64,000 bases of DNA, taken from NCBI GenBank assembly GCA_031553935.1, contig JAVBKS010000011.1, positions 1-64,000 on the forward strand, given 5' to 3'. Under the pieces are notes generated by a model. The model saw only the letters and a list, made by a program, of their open reading frames with translations, did no database searches and was not told the DNA's origin. The position numbers were made by a program, and so were the translations under genes. Every line of letters begins with the position of its first letter. The stretch's first letter is position 1. The DNA is from JAISDD01 sp031553935 (GTDB lineage Bacteria; Bacillota; Syntrophomonadia; Syntrophomonadales; Syntrophomonadaceae). Below are positions 1 through 11,300 of the stretch, piece by piece.

Positions 1-319
1 CCTCAAGTATTTACTGACTCGTCCTGCGCACCTTATGCGGCGTGAAAACTCGGCTTCGCCTCAGACATACGCCGATTCTGTGCTCGTCTCTCGTCTAGTA
101 ATACTATTGAGTTTTCCTAATGCTCCGGCTATGGGGAACCGAATTGGATATATCGTCCCCTTAAGCTGAGCTTTTAGAAAATAATTGGTTACAGTTAGCC
201 GGCGTAGGGTGAGCACTAAATTGGCATCCTGTTTGAGGCGTAGCCGAGTTTGGATGCCGTGTTAAGTGCGAATCCCAAGTCGCTAAATGTCCAATTTTTT
301 CTTGCGAAGAAGTTTTTTG

Positions 320-343
320 GGTACTTTTTTTAAAAAAAGTACC
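320..343. repeat. Perfect 24-nt palindrome (GGTAC plus T/A tract)
   Basis: A perfect inverted repeat: GGTAC followed by seven T, then seven A and GTACC. The stem is mostly A/T with a GGTAC clamp. It could be a weak bidirectional terminator or a repeat end. No gene directly abuts it. Confidence 0.45.
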
Positions 344-381
344 AGAATCGACTATGCAAATTTATCTCAAAAGCAATTCTC

Positions 382-576
382 GACGTATCCATATACTTTG
401 AGATCGCGGGCGCCGACGTAAACGCAACAGATGGACTTTTTAAACAGCCTGACAGGCTCGGAAAAAAAGCTCCAGATGTAAGGCTACAAGAAGCCCGCGG
501 ACGAAGACGTATCAATATACTTTGAGATCGCGGGCGCCGACGTAAACGCAACAGATGGACTTTTTAAACAGCCTGA
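382..576. repeat. 71-nt direct repeat, two copies 124 nt apart
   Basis: Copy 1 spans 382-452 and copy 2 spans 506-576. They differ at one base (C/A at the ninth position). Both copies can be read in one forward frame containing IYFEIAGADVNATDG, so this may be debris of a repeat-containing coding sequence. The frame has no start and soon meets stops. The near identity implies a recent duplication. Confidence 0.7.
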
Positions 577-600
577 GACGCTATGCAAGCATAGCGTCTC
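575..600 (-). terminator. Terminator-like palindrome after the M1 peptidase gene
   Basis: A perfect 12-bp inverted repeat with a 2-nt centre lies about 40 nt beyond the stop codon of the leftward envelope operon. It lacks a clean T-tract on the minus strand (the next run is TTTAAAAAG after a few bases), so its role as a rho-independent terminator is likely but not certain. Confidence 0.5.
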
Positions 601-642
601 TATAGATTATACCTATTTTATATTTCATTTGGAAGCCAACCT

Positions 643-2121
643 TTAATTGCTGTTCTGTGTAATCCATTTAGCAAGGAAAGAATCTGCATTTTTCTCCTCT
701 GCTTTTATTATCTCCATTAAATTGTTTGTGGTTGCAATTCTGAACTTGTAATCATGTGAGTACTTTCTGAGGATTTTCAGAACTTTCTCATTGCCTAATT
801 CCTTCTCCAATGCAAACCAAAACTGTGAGCCTTCCAGGTAAGCACTTTGCTGGTATTCATTCCTATTGGTAAATTCACGCAGTTCACGAGGAAAAGTTCT
901 GCTCGGCTTATTAATTATTGCCGGCAGTGCACCCTTGGCATACTCAGCAAGATACTTGTAGGCTGACCAGTTTGCCAAGCCCTCATCTAACCAAGGCTCC
1001 TTTATTTGGTCGCTGCCCACAATTCCATACCACCACTGATGAGCAATTTCATGGGCTAAGATGAAATTGGCATATTCCTTATCATAGTCATAGTTTAGCA
1101 TTTGATCATCAAGAAATATTAGACCTGAATGTTCCATTCCGTGAAAGCCTTTCATTGGCACGAAGACAATATTGAATTCTGAATAGGGGTACTGTCCAAA
1201 AGCATTATTATAATATGAGAGCATATTTTTAGCAGCTTCGGCAAAACTACGAGCTTCATTCAGTTTACTGTATGGAGCTAAAGTCTTAACTGTAACTGCA
1301 CCTACCTTGGTTTCGTTTACCGCGCAATCATACATGAGGGTAATGGAAAAGTCTCTCAAATTCTTGGCGCTTAACAAGTACTTCTGTCTGCCATTATCTT
1401 CGATTATAGGTTGACTCAAAAGCGTCATGCCCACTGGTTTATATGCATCAGGGATATTAATCTCCACAATATAATTAGCACAATGGAAACAAAACGGATC
1501 TCCGAAAGGAACATTGTCTGACTGCAGCCAACCCTTATCGGTCAAGACATTTAATTGAGGATAGAAATTTTCCAGCATAAATACCCCTTCTTTGGTTCCA
1601 AAGCGATACGCCATCCGCGGTATTTTTACTGTCCATATCATAACAATATCAATTTTCTCTCCCTGCTTAATGGGGCGGCGGGATTTAATATTGATAGATA
1701 TATCTTCTTTATTATTGATAACCGCTTTTTCTCCATTCACGGTCGCCGAACTAATATCAATCCAGCCAGGATTAAAACCGGCAAAATACGCTTCAGGGGG
1801 AGCCGGGCTGTCTTGGGCGCGGCGAAAAGCATTGGGATACGCAGTTAAGGAAAAATCCTGCAAATCACGACCTGAGGTATTTATAGTCGTTATCAGCGAT
1901 TCTCCGCTAATTGTGCGATTGCTATTATCCAAATACAATTTCATCATATAATCGGTTTTATCCGGGTGGGGAAACATTGCTTCCCCACTTTCGGAATTGC
2001 TAACCGGATGAGAATATGCCGGAGCCATAATACTGCTTTTGTCTGGCCACAATATATACAGCGGGAGCAATAGCCCGATGACAAACGCTATGCCTATTAC
2101 TTTTTTATAGCTTGACTGCAT
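643..2121 (-). CDS. Membrane-anchored M1-family metallopeptidase
   Basis: The 492-residue protein starts with a short cytoplasmic stretch and a membrane segment (about residues 8-25), so the catalytic part is probably outside the membrane. The gluzincin zinc site is clear: HEIAH at 357-361 and the third ligand Glu380, the HExxH-x18-E spacing of the family. GMEH at 328-331 corresponds to the substrate-binding GxMEN motif but has His in place of Asn. It is much shorter than classical aminopeptidase N and lacks the large C-terminal helical domain, so it is a minimal M1 enzyme. It is the last gene of a four-gene leftward operon (20 nt after the SLH gene) and may process peptides at the envelope. 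Aminopeptidase specificity is inferred from the family only. Confidence 0.88.
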   Translation of the reverse strand: MQSSYKKVIGIAFVIGLLLPLYILWPDKSSIMAPAYSHPVSNSESGEAMFPHPDKTDYMMKLYLDNSNRTISGESLITTINTSGRDLQDFSLTAYPNAFRRAQDSPAPPEAYFAGFNPGWIDISSATVNGEKAVINNKEDISINIKSRRPIKQGEKIDIVMIWTVKIPRMAYRFGTKEGVFMLENFYPQLNVLTDKGWLQSDNVPFGDPFCFHCANYIVEINIPDAYKPVGMTLLSQPIIEDNGRQKYLLSAKNLRDFSITLMYDCAVNETKVGAVTVKTLAPYSKLNEARSFAEAAKNMLSYYNNAFGQYPYSEFNIVFVPMKGFHGMEHSGLIFLDDQMLNYDYDKEYANFILAHEIAHQWWYGIVGSDQIKEPWLDEGLANWSAYKYLAEYAKGALPAIINKPSRTFPRELREFTNRNEYQQSAYLEGSQFWFALEKELGNEKVLKILRKYSHDYKFRIATTNNLMEIIKAEEKNADSFLAKWITQNSN

Positions 2122-2141
2122 AATAACCTCGTCTTTAACAT

Positions 2142-3644
2142 TTAATTGTAGAGCACAATGTTTTCGCGATAATCTTTTTGTAAATCATTTTGCAAGAATC
2201 CCAGAAACTTTACCAGCATCGCCGAAGCTTCTGCCTTGGTCATACTTTGGTTTGGGTTTACTCGGTTAAAATGGTCACCACTAATTAGGCCCATCTTCTG
2301 AGCCATATAAATCCCGTCAACACCCCATATAGGGATTTCTCTATCATCCACAAAAGAAGTCCTGAATCCTGGTGTTGGCGCAATGTTTTCAAATCCTAAT
2401 GCTCGGACTAATATTGTTATCGCTTGCGCTCTGGTCAAATTATCATTCGGAGCGAACACGTTTTCAGAAACCCCGGCAGCAATTTTTTTCTGGAAGGCGG
2501 CTTTGGCATAATCATAATCATCACTGCCCACCATGAGGTCTACATAAGGAGAAACCTCTGGAGGCGCTTTTTTCGATGATACCCGGGTTTTTGCTGCACT
2601 AACAGTCGGCCTGATATCACAAGCTTTAACCACTGCCCTAATGAAATCAATCCGCGACATCGGCACTTCGGGAGCAAAAAAGTTCGAACTGCCGCTAAAA
2701 ACTTCCAATGAATACAATTGATTGATATTGTCTTCAGCCCAATGTCCGCCCAGATCTCTGAATTTCGGAATAATTAGTTTTTCAATTCTCGGAACCATCT
2801 GACGGCTTAAACTCACGGTATTCTGATCCCTTCTCGTAGAACTTGGTATTCCATCATTCATGCGCGGCATGTCATATTCATAGATTGAAGACAGCTCTTG
2901 TCTGGTCACCCGCATATGTGCTCCGGCAAAACTTGTAAATACAGGAGTATTATCAGCATAACGGAGACTCTTGGTTGTACTGTCGGAAACGCTGGCTTTC
3001 ACGGTGCCCTGCCATGCTACTTCCTCGCTTTCCTCATCACCTTCTGCCGGTATGGTACGGTCGCATTCATAATAGTATTCAATTATTTGAGTGCTGGTGT
3101 TTCCCCAAAAATTGTCATATCCTACTTCGCCGCCACTAACATCAACGATTAGTTTGCCTTGGTTCTTATTGATAGTGTAATACTTACGCCCTTCTAAGGT
3201 GCCCGAAGAAAAATTCGATGCCGGACGGTTATCGATCACATCAGATTTAGAGAATTGATAGTCTTCCAGCTCATATTTATCTTTATCCATTGTAATGGTT
3301 TCTTTGTAACTCGTCATTTTCGTTGCAGCGATGGTCTGACCCTTATCACTGCGTCTGTCATAATCGATTTCATAGGTGATTTTTCGATCCAGCTTCCCTT
3401 TAATGCTCTTATCTTCCGGGGTCAGTTGGAACTTGTAGCTAATGGTTTTAGAATCATCCTTGTCTTTTTCAGTTACCGTTATTTCCCCGATAAAACGCAG
3501 CGCTTGGCCGGTTACGAAAACCAGTTCCACATATTCATACTCATTATTGACGCCACCGTTAAAATCCGGAGGCACCGCTAAAGCCAAGCTATTCGTGCAC
3601 AATGTAAAGCACAGTATAAGTACTAGTATTGCTCCTTTTTTCAT
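2142..3644 (-). CDS. SLH-domain envelope protein
   Basis: 500 residues with a signal peptide (Lys-rich start, hydrophobic core, cleavage likely near the Ala-rich residues 19-24). The N-terminal 300 residues are a beta-rich region that I do not recognise. The C-terminal half holds three SLH-type modules beginning near FRDLGGHWAED, YVDLMVGSDDY and FVDDREIPIWG. SLH modules bind pyruvylated secondary cell-wall polymers and fix proteins to the wall. It lies 18 nt after the preceding secreted protein in the operon and is preceded by a GAGGAGA ribosome site. It probably works with the IPT/TIG giant protein as an outer-layer component. Confidence 0.85.
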   Translation of the reverse strand: MKKGAILVLILCFTLCTNSLALAVPPDFNGGVNNEYEYVELVFVTGQALRFIGEITVTEKDKDDSKTISYKFQLTPEDKSIKGKLDRKITYEIDYDRRSDKGQTIAATKMTSYKETITMDKDKYELEDYQFSKSDVIDNRPASNFSSGTLEGRKYYTINKNQGKLIVDVSGGEVGYDNFWGNTSTQIIEYYYECDRTIPAEGDEESEEVAWQGTVKASVSDSTTKSLRYADNTPVFTSFAGAHMRVTRQELSSIYEYDMPRMNDGIPSSTRRDQNTVSLSRQMVPRIEKLIIPKFRDLGGHWAEDNINQLYSLEVFSGSSNFFAPEVPMSRIDFIRAVVKACDIRPTVSAAKTRVSSKKAPPEVSPYVDLMVGSDDYDYAKAAFQKKIAAGVSENVFAPNDNLTRAQAITILVRALGFENIAPTPGFRTSFVDDREIPIWGVDGIYMAQKMGLISGDHFNRVNPNQSMTKAEASAMLVKFLGFLQNDLQKDYRENIVLYN

Positions 3645-3663
3645 TCCATTCTCCTCATTAATA

Positions 3664-5337
3664 CTATTTGACTAAAACAACTCTGGCATGGAAATCATCT
3701 CTGGTAATATATAGACGGCTGCCTGGCCTTAGCTCATCCGGCCTAATTATTTTGTTGTTTTGGATAATCATGGCATCCTCTAAACCTACTCGTAATTGAC
3801 TGTTTCTTGGCATCCACTCTTGGCGCCGTTCACTCCAATCCCGGCAATCATTAAGATTAGCAACCCAACCTACTAAGCTGTCTTCTTCGGCGCTAACTAC
3901 TGAAGCAGTAGTGATTCTCTGCTCTTCCATCCAACTGTCATCTTTCTGCAGTAAAATAGCCGCAACCGTATCACCTTTGCAATAAACATAAACGAACCAT
4001 TTATACAAATTATGTTCTTCAGCCCATTCGCTGTCTTCATTAATACTGTAGTAACTTGAACTCAGTTCTTTTGTCGTAATGGATTTTCTGGCTTCACTGT
4101 CATAAACATAAGTATTGCTATCTAAAAATAACTCTTTTTCCCCCTCAGAGTGCCAAGAATTATCTGCTAACACATAAGGATCCTCAAGCCAAATCCAGTC
4201 TTCAAATGCTTGCGACAGAGTACCGGCATAAACTCTATCCTCACTAATTGCAGTACTGGCTACCCCATTGTCATAAACATTTACAATATAGGCCAAACGG
4301 TTTTCCGAATTGCCGTCACTTACTACGAAAGCGCTCATACCAGGAGCCAAAGTATTGATATCCTGTATCCTACCGTCCTTAATCACTATGCTGGCATCAT
4401 TAAAAGAAAAGTTTCTGCTATTACTTAGTTCGAAAATTCGGTTGAACCAATTAACCTCTTCAATCTTGGCAGAATCGTTACTGGCTCTTAAGCTTTGTAT
4501 CAACAATCGATCAATCCGTTCTTGCCCCATGATGTTTTTAGTGACCATATAAACATCTTTGCCGTTATAATATTTCAAATTATTATTGGCAATTTTTATA
4601 CCTCCAACATAAACCGCCAGATCATTATTAAAAGCTATCCGCTGTGCAGCTTGGTGATTTTGCCAGTTATTGTCCCTGAGTACTTCGACGTTTCTAAGCG
4701 TTAATTGCTGGTCATTGAAACCTATCGCTTCCAGGGTTCCACGGTAAATATCCTTAACTAGTGCAGAGTCGCCTTCAACTTCTACCCGACTAACCGTACT
4801 GCTATCTAATTCATCAAAATAAAGCTTTGCCCTATCTCCAATATAGAGCTGATCACCATTAATAGCCCTGCCTTTTTTGGTTATTGGCATAAGAAATGAC
4901 CAATTGTAGCGGCTTAGATTGCCATCTGCTTTCCTGATCTCAATGCTATTAATATCTATTGCCGTAATGACTCCTGCTTCCATTAGCCTTCCCGGCTGTA
5001 TGTAACCCATTTTGACCGTTGAAAAAGCTTCTATGGTTGCCAATTGCCTTCCCTCAAGTATTGCATAAACTTCCATGTTCTTGTGCAAGTCACTCAGTTT
5101 CATGATCCTTTGATCAATCGTGATCAAATAGTTATTCGTCAGGTTGAAATCATAAATACTGCCTTGATAGCTCTCGATAATTAGTCGAGCTCTTTGTCCA
5201 ATTTCGGGTACTTCTGGGATTATTTGCTTGATGTATCCCTCTACATAACCTAGAGCATATGGATTATCCTCCACTGAAGTCACAGTTCCGGCATGCATTA
5301 TTCCGATTAGTAATAAAAATATTAATACTTTCTTCAT
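3664..5337 (-). CDS. Secreted protein of unknown function
   Basis: 557 residues with a signal peptide (MKK start and hydrophobic residues 4-17). The mature part is predicted beta-rich, with repeated short modules of the pattern 'I..GR.QDINTLAPGM' and 'ITAIDINSIEIRKADG', reminiscent of small-barrel repeats in Firmicute envelope proteins. I see no catalytic motif, membrane segment or SLH module. It sits 13 nt after the 2052-residue IPT/TIG protein and 18 nt before the SLH protein, so co-expression with surface proteins is likely. Its role is unknown. Confidence 0.75.
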   Translation of the reverse strand: MKKVLIFLLLIGIMHAGTVTSVEDNPYALGYVEGYIKQIIPEVPEIGQRARLIIESYQGSIYDFNLTNNYLITIDQRIMKLSDLHKNMEVYAILEGRQLATIEAFSTVKMGYIQPGRLMEAGVITAIDINSIEIRKADGNLSRYNWSFLMPITKKGRAINGDQLYIGDRAKLYFDELDSSTVSRVEVEGDSALVKDIYRGTLEAIGFNDQQLTLRNVEVLRDNNWQNHQAAQRIAFNNDLAVYVGGIKIANNNLKYYNGKDVYMVTKNIMGQERIDRLLIQSLRASNDSAKIEEVNWFNRIFELSNSRNFSFNDASIVIKDGRIQDINTLAPGMSAFVVSDGNSENRLAYIVNVYDNGVASTAISEDRVYAGTLSQAFEDWIWLEDPYVLADNSWHSEGEKELFLDSNTYVYDSEARKSITTKELSSSYYSINEDSEWAEEHNLYKWFVYVYCKGDTVAAILLQKDDSWMEEQRITTASVVSAEEDSLVGWVANLNDCRDWSERRQEWMPRNSQLRVGLEDAMIIQNNKIIRPDELRPGSRLYITRDDFHARVVLVK

Positions 5338-5350
5338 TCTCTTCCCTCCC

Positions 5351-8300
5351 TTATCGGCGGCCTATAATAGCATAGCGTCCAGTACGGCTAACTGTTCTGA
5401 ATACACTGCTGCCATCTTCACTCAATACCTGCCAGCTTGAACTCAAGATATCATAACGATTAAATGAAACCTTGCTTAACCTTCTCATATTAGCTAGATT
5501 ACTGTCATAGTTTAAAAGCATGCTTATTCCTCCTGCAAGGTAATCCAAATTGTAGCTCTGCTGGCCGACATATGTTTTGGCTTCAATATCATAGGCAGTA
5601 GATAATAGCAGGCCATTTGTAATATTTAAATTATCTTTTACCGGTTTAATCTTAACTCTTACTCCGGCGTCAGGATTCAATAAGTCTTGCTTTAATATGT
5701 CGTTCTTAAAAACTGCACTATTAAAATAGAAGCGACTGTCTGGGAAAACTACTTTTATGTTTATGGGATAGTCATAATAGATTAGCTGCGTGGGAATAGC
5801 TATTTCTATCTCTTTGACATTTGAATAAATCCCGGTAGTTAAGTCGAACAAGAATTCGCCATTATAATCATTTAGTCCCAGTTTAATTTGAGCAACTTGG
5901 CCGCTAATATTAATGCTGGTCTTTTCACCGACCCTGCCGTCTCTATCAAGCGGACCTACATTAGATCCAGTTCTTACAGTATTACTCTCCCCAGATGGAT
6001 CTGATGCGGCAAAACTTCCCACTGCTTTAATTACGAATTTGTATGAGGACTGCGCCGCTAAATCAGTATACAAATAGGAATTCAGTTCTGTGGTACCTAT
6101 AAACTGTTCATTACCATTACGCACCACATAAATCTCGTATTCACGAGCGCCCTCAACTTTCGACCATAGAACCCGAATCGCAATATCCATATCGTGAATC
6201 TGACTGCGAACTTTTTCAGCAACAACGTCAATGGGAGCATCCAACCTCGGCACATCGAACTTTATGCCCTCAAAGGTATCACTGACCCCGTTATCAGGAT
6301 TAATAACAATCAGTCCGCCGCTTTTTAACTTGCCAACCGGAGTTATGACTTTAAGGGTCTCACTATCAACGAAAGTCACCGAAGCATCGAATCCGCTGCT
6401 TACTGCATAAGGGTCCAGCACCCTGCTGCTTCCACCCGGGGGAGTAGTTACATTTTCACTCTTAACTTTATAAACCGGATTACCCTCATCTGCTCCTGCC
6501 GGGTTTAATACCGGGGCAAATACTACTTTAGCGCCGGGCAAGAACCCCTGGCCTTTTACTACTATTTCTTGTCCTCCAGCCACCGATATATTGTCGACAC
6601 TATCGTTATTGTCAATCCCTTTAACTACATCATCCACGATAGGTTTGCTGACATATAAAAACTTGCCCATGGGAATGGAGAAAGTTCCATCAGGATTTTC
6701 AACTCTTACATCAACTGATCCGGCCTCGTGCTTAGGTGACTTAACAACGACTCTGTCATATGAAATCTCGTAAACATCATTGGCAACTGTATCACCAAAA
6801 ATTACTTTTAGATCGTTATTGCCATATCCCCTTACCATTTCCCGAAAATCCTTGCCGGAAATAATCACCCAAGTACCGCCTTCTTCAGGGCCTTTATCTG
6901 GAACAATGCCAGAAATACCCGGCTCGGTTTCACCTTTGGTAAACTGAATATATAAGGGGGCTAAGTTCTTGGCAACAGGTGGCTTATCAGACCAAGCAAC
7001 GCCTCCATCTTCATTAGTCAGTACGAGTGGAAGCAGTTTATCTATTTCTTGCTCGCTTACTGCCGGCATGATAAAACTATATATTTGTTTATCCTTATCA
7101 AAAGTCAAGGCACTTCCTTCTATAGTGATTACATTGCTGCTTCCCACGATCTGAATCTTAGCATTGGGAAGAAATTCTTCACCATAAACATCGATCTTGG
7201 CCTGGCCCTTATAATTAACCATTACAACACGATTGCCATTTATATCTTCCGGATCAAATTTATCCCTAGTGATGTTTAATATCACTGGAGCGGTCGCCGG
7301 ATTCTTATAAGTAAATTCCGATTTTACTGAAGTTCCATCACCATTAATTATTGTTAAAGGAACCTTGCCCACCGTATAATACGGAGGGGTAGTTACCATC
7401 AATTCATTGCTATTTATGGTATCAGTAACCGCGTATCCGCGTTCTACGATCAAGCGCTGATTCTCAACGCCTACGCGCACAAGTTCATGCCCAGGGAATG
7501 CTTCACCATTGTCCTCTAAAAGGTTTAAGTCAAAGAACTCAACTTCTCCTTTATATGGCTGGAAATCCCCAGAATAGACCTTGCCGTCCCAGGTTACTTC
7601 CATATGAAGCTTTTCATCATTAACACTATAGGATAGCTTCATGCCTCCGGTAATAACTAGAAGCGGTAACTCTCCGCCGATAATGAGCCCTGAGTTAGTT
7701 TCATTGCGATTGCTGATTTCCCCAAAACGTACAAGGGTTTGATTCATCTGAATCCTTTGCTCTTGATCGTTACTGTCTCTATTAGTTAACCAGATCTTAG
7801 AGGGCCCAAAATCTTGGCCATTAATCTTAACTAATTCATTACCGAACTTGCTGCCCATATTGGGTACAACGCTGACGATTTTGGGATCAAGGGTCTTGTA
7901 ATCATAGGCAACGCGATTGGAGATGCCATAATCATTGTTGAACAAATAGACATCCGCCTTACCTTTGCCGGGCGGAGTTAAGACTCCAATATAGCCCCGT
8001 CCGAAGTCTTTAATAACCGCCTGTTTTTCCCCAAAGTAAACTACCGGCAAAATTCTTAATTGTTCAGCAGTTAAACCACTGGTGTTCTTCATATCTGATA
8101 GATCGGTCCAATCCCCACTATTATCAATATCTCTATATGGTTCACCCACATCATACTTGAAATTATGGTTCTCATCTTCATAAGGCTCATAATAGCGGAA
8201 ATCCCGACCCGTTATTAGAACATAGGTGTCTCCGGCTCCACTGCCAAAGTTCGGAGAAATATTATCAATTACCGGCTCACTACCAGGAACCACATAAGTA

Positions 8301-11300
8301 AATGCATTTTCCTTACCTACACTGCCCCCGTCAGAAGGATTAAGTACCGCTATAGGAACTGATTTCTTGCTCACACCCCAATCCTTGCGCAGATCACCAG
8401 GAAAGGGCGGTACTTTAACATCTATGCTCTTGCCGTCAATGCTCACCTTAGTATCGGCCTTAGCAATCTCAATCCCATTAATAAAAACTCTGGTTTTAAC
8501 GGTACCATTGTCTTCAAAATTTTCACCTTCAATGCGAATGAAGTAACCGCCGCCAACCGCCCCTTGATCAGGTATTACAGCTGTAATGGCCGGTAATACA
8601 CTGGGATTGCCGCGAAAGCGAAAACCATCTTTCAAGGTGTCGCGATTAGTGTCGGGATTAATGACGGTTACATCATAGAGCCCGGGAATTTGCAGATTGG
8701 GGATAGTAATCATTATTCTTTTGCCGCGGTCAACTACTTTTACTCGATTGCCGGTAATTTTGTTGGTGGCACTGTCAACCAGATATGGAGTCTTGAATGT
8801 TAGATCAATATCTGTGCCGTTATAGCTTAGTTTAAGTGATGCTTGGTTTAAGTCTATGCTCCAATGGTTGCCATCGCCATCAATTGCTTCGAAGCCGGAT
8901 CCCAATTTATTAATGAGGTAATTATTCCTGCCATTAGTAAGAAGAATTTGGCCTTGGTCATTATACCTGATAACGTAAAAATTTCCTTGTGAATCCTCCA
9001 AGATTAGGGAATGGTAATAATCTGCTAAAACAGCTTCATCATCGATGATCTGCAACAATTTATCATCAGCATTCGAGCTGTAGCTTTGTAAAGTAATCTT
9101 GTTTTGAACCATGTGGTAATCATTTATGTCGCGAGTTCCTAATAGTACCCGGCTTCCGATCAAGCGGTAAATTCCGATTTCTGTGTTAAGATCAGCGGTA
9201 GGATCCGGAAATAAGAAGCCGTCGCCGTCGATTGTAACCAGGGAATTAATTACCCCTTCGGGTGGAGTTACTCTGAATATCTTGGGATTACTAATACTCC
9301 TGATATATGTGAAAGGCGCACTTGCCATACCGCCATTCTTGTTCATAACCAGGATTCTGGTCTTGCCCTCGCGCCATGCCGGAGCGTCGAACACGATTTC
9401 CTGTCCGTTTTGGCTGCGGGTGCAACTGATTAATTTGTCTTCCAGATATAGTTCCACATCCGGTAAAAAGTTATATCCGCTTATCTTAACCGCTTTAGCT
9501 CCATCCACTGATATCATATCCGGTTCTACTTTATTAATAACTGGAGTTAGATCCGGAATTGCAGTAATGAATTCAATTACATCAAGCTTTCTGACCGCAA
9601 AGCCAAAAGCTAAGGAATTTTTTTGCGGATTCGTAACTTCTACATAAGTTGGATGATTGACGGCTGCATTTTTAACCCCGATATCGGCTGGAATCTTAAT
9701 CAAAATATTCTTGCCGAATTCTTTGCCGGTGGAGCCATCGGCTTTGGTCGCGCCATCATATACTTCTAAGCTGGCATTAGGATTAGGAACATTATTTATC
9801 TTTACTATATCGCCAATGCGTTCCATGATAATCTCGCCGCCTAAATTGACTCGTGGGTAAACAATAGTTTCTACCCGGGTGATCGGGTCAATATGACGGC
9901 CTACCATGAAGTCTTTTCCTGCAATTCCAATATACATTTCTTCTTTGGTTAAGAAATCAGCTCCAGCCGCTTTTACTTGGATACGATTGGGGGTAATCTT
10001 ATCAATTGTTGGAGCCGTATAGCTCTTCAAGAAATGAAAACCCTTTTCTTTGATAACTAGCTCTGTAAATACATGCTTTTCTCCGGTACTATCTATAATA
10101 GTTGTTGTTATTTCGACAACCACATCTCTAAATGCATCATTTTGAATCTCGGCATCGGTTATAGTCGCGGTCATGACCTGCAGGATATCATAGTTGTTGT
10201 TTTTAAGAAATGTTTGCTCACTGGCAGGCAAAAAGGTAGCCTGGCCACCAATAATTACTTTAATTTCGCGAACCAAGTTAGTGACACTTCGTGCCGCATC
10301 ATTAGGATTAGGCTTATAGGTTGCACCAGTAACATCATAAGCAAGTTCTAATACCTTATCATTGTCCTTCACTGTGGGAGTGTAAATACTGTCATTAGCG
10401 ATTAGCTCGTCAATCTTCAGTTCCTCGAAGTTTCTGCCGGTTACTTTTACCGGGTTTTGAATTTGATTCGGACCTTCATTTGGTGCAACATCCATGATTT
10501 CCGGAGCATCCTGAGCGGCAACAATAATGAAGTCGCCAACAATCAGCTCTTTAGTTATCAAAGGCCTAAGATCAACACCATCAGCTGGGTTAGTAAGAAA
10601 GTTAGTTAAAATAACTTTATATGTACCGGGCAATAAATCGGGAACATTGACCTTAATCAGATCATTTTCCGCAGGATTAGTATAATAAGCGTGATCTGTT
10701 CCCATATTAGCTTTCAAATAAGCATCAGAACTCGACTTGACAAAAAACACTGCTAATTTATCTAAATCCGCAGCTTCAAAAAATACCGTCGTCTTTTTTG
10801 CAACCCCTTTATTAGGACGCATAGTTAAGTCAGGTATGCTGATCTTATTTACTAAGCGAAATTGATTTTGATAAAGCTTGGATATCGTTACTTTACCGCT
10901 CACATTAACGCTATTGTTTTCTCTCTTGAACAAAACTCCATGCATTCCTAAGTCGCCGCCCATAGTGTGAATAATGATTTTATCAGCGGCAATACTTTCG
11001 GTTCTGCTTAAGCTGCCATTGACGAATTCCAATTGATCTTTGTTCAGATTGTCTCCACTAATAGTAATCGTTCCTTCGGGAGTATTAAGTCCGGCATAGG
11101 CAACGTGTTTGTCTAATCCTGCAATTGACGCCATATTGGCATCATCAACAGTTACATTTACCCCCCCCACGATTAGCCCAAATGTCCACATAATAGACTG
11201 CATTTCTGCACCGCTCAATTCAAACTTTAGAAAGGAATCAGTATTGCTCTTCAGGGCACCGATGTCAGTACCCAAAACCTGATTTTGATTATCTGCCGAG

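Larger units (their letters stand above)
1..642. other. Non-coding repeat-bearing region
   Basis: No convincing gene is visible in this stretch. It holds a 24-nt palindrome at 320-343, a 71-nt direct repeat and a terminator-like palindrome (listed separately). The motif cggcttcgcctcagaca near 51-67 recurs in inverted, diverged form (cggctacgcctcaaaca) near 223-239. The opening bases (around 8-33) also resemble 11668-11694, in front of the large surface-protein operon. These look like dispersed intergenic repeats, but no function can be assigned. Confidence 0.5.

Noticed and set aside
330..551. 73-residue minus-strand frame over the direct repeats
   Set aside because: It is Arg/Ser-rich low-quality sequence created by the repeats, without ribosome site or recognisable family.
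382..576. CRISPR-like array
   Set aside because: Only two copies, 71 nt long with a 53-nt spacer, without further units or cas genes.
9183..9647. 154-residue plus-strand frame inside the IPT/TIG gene
   Set aside because: A shadow of a long well-supported gene; no ribosome site and no family resemblance.
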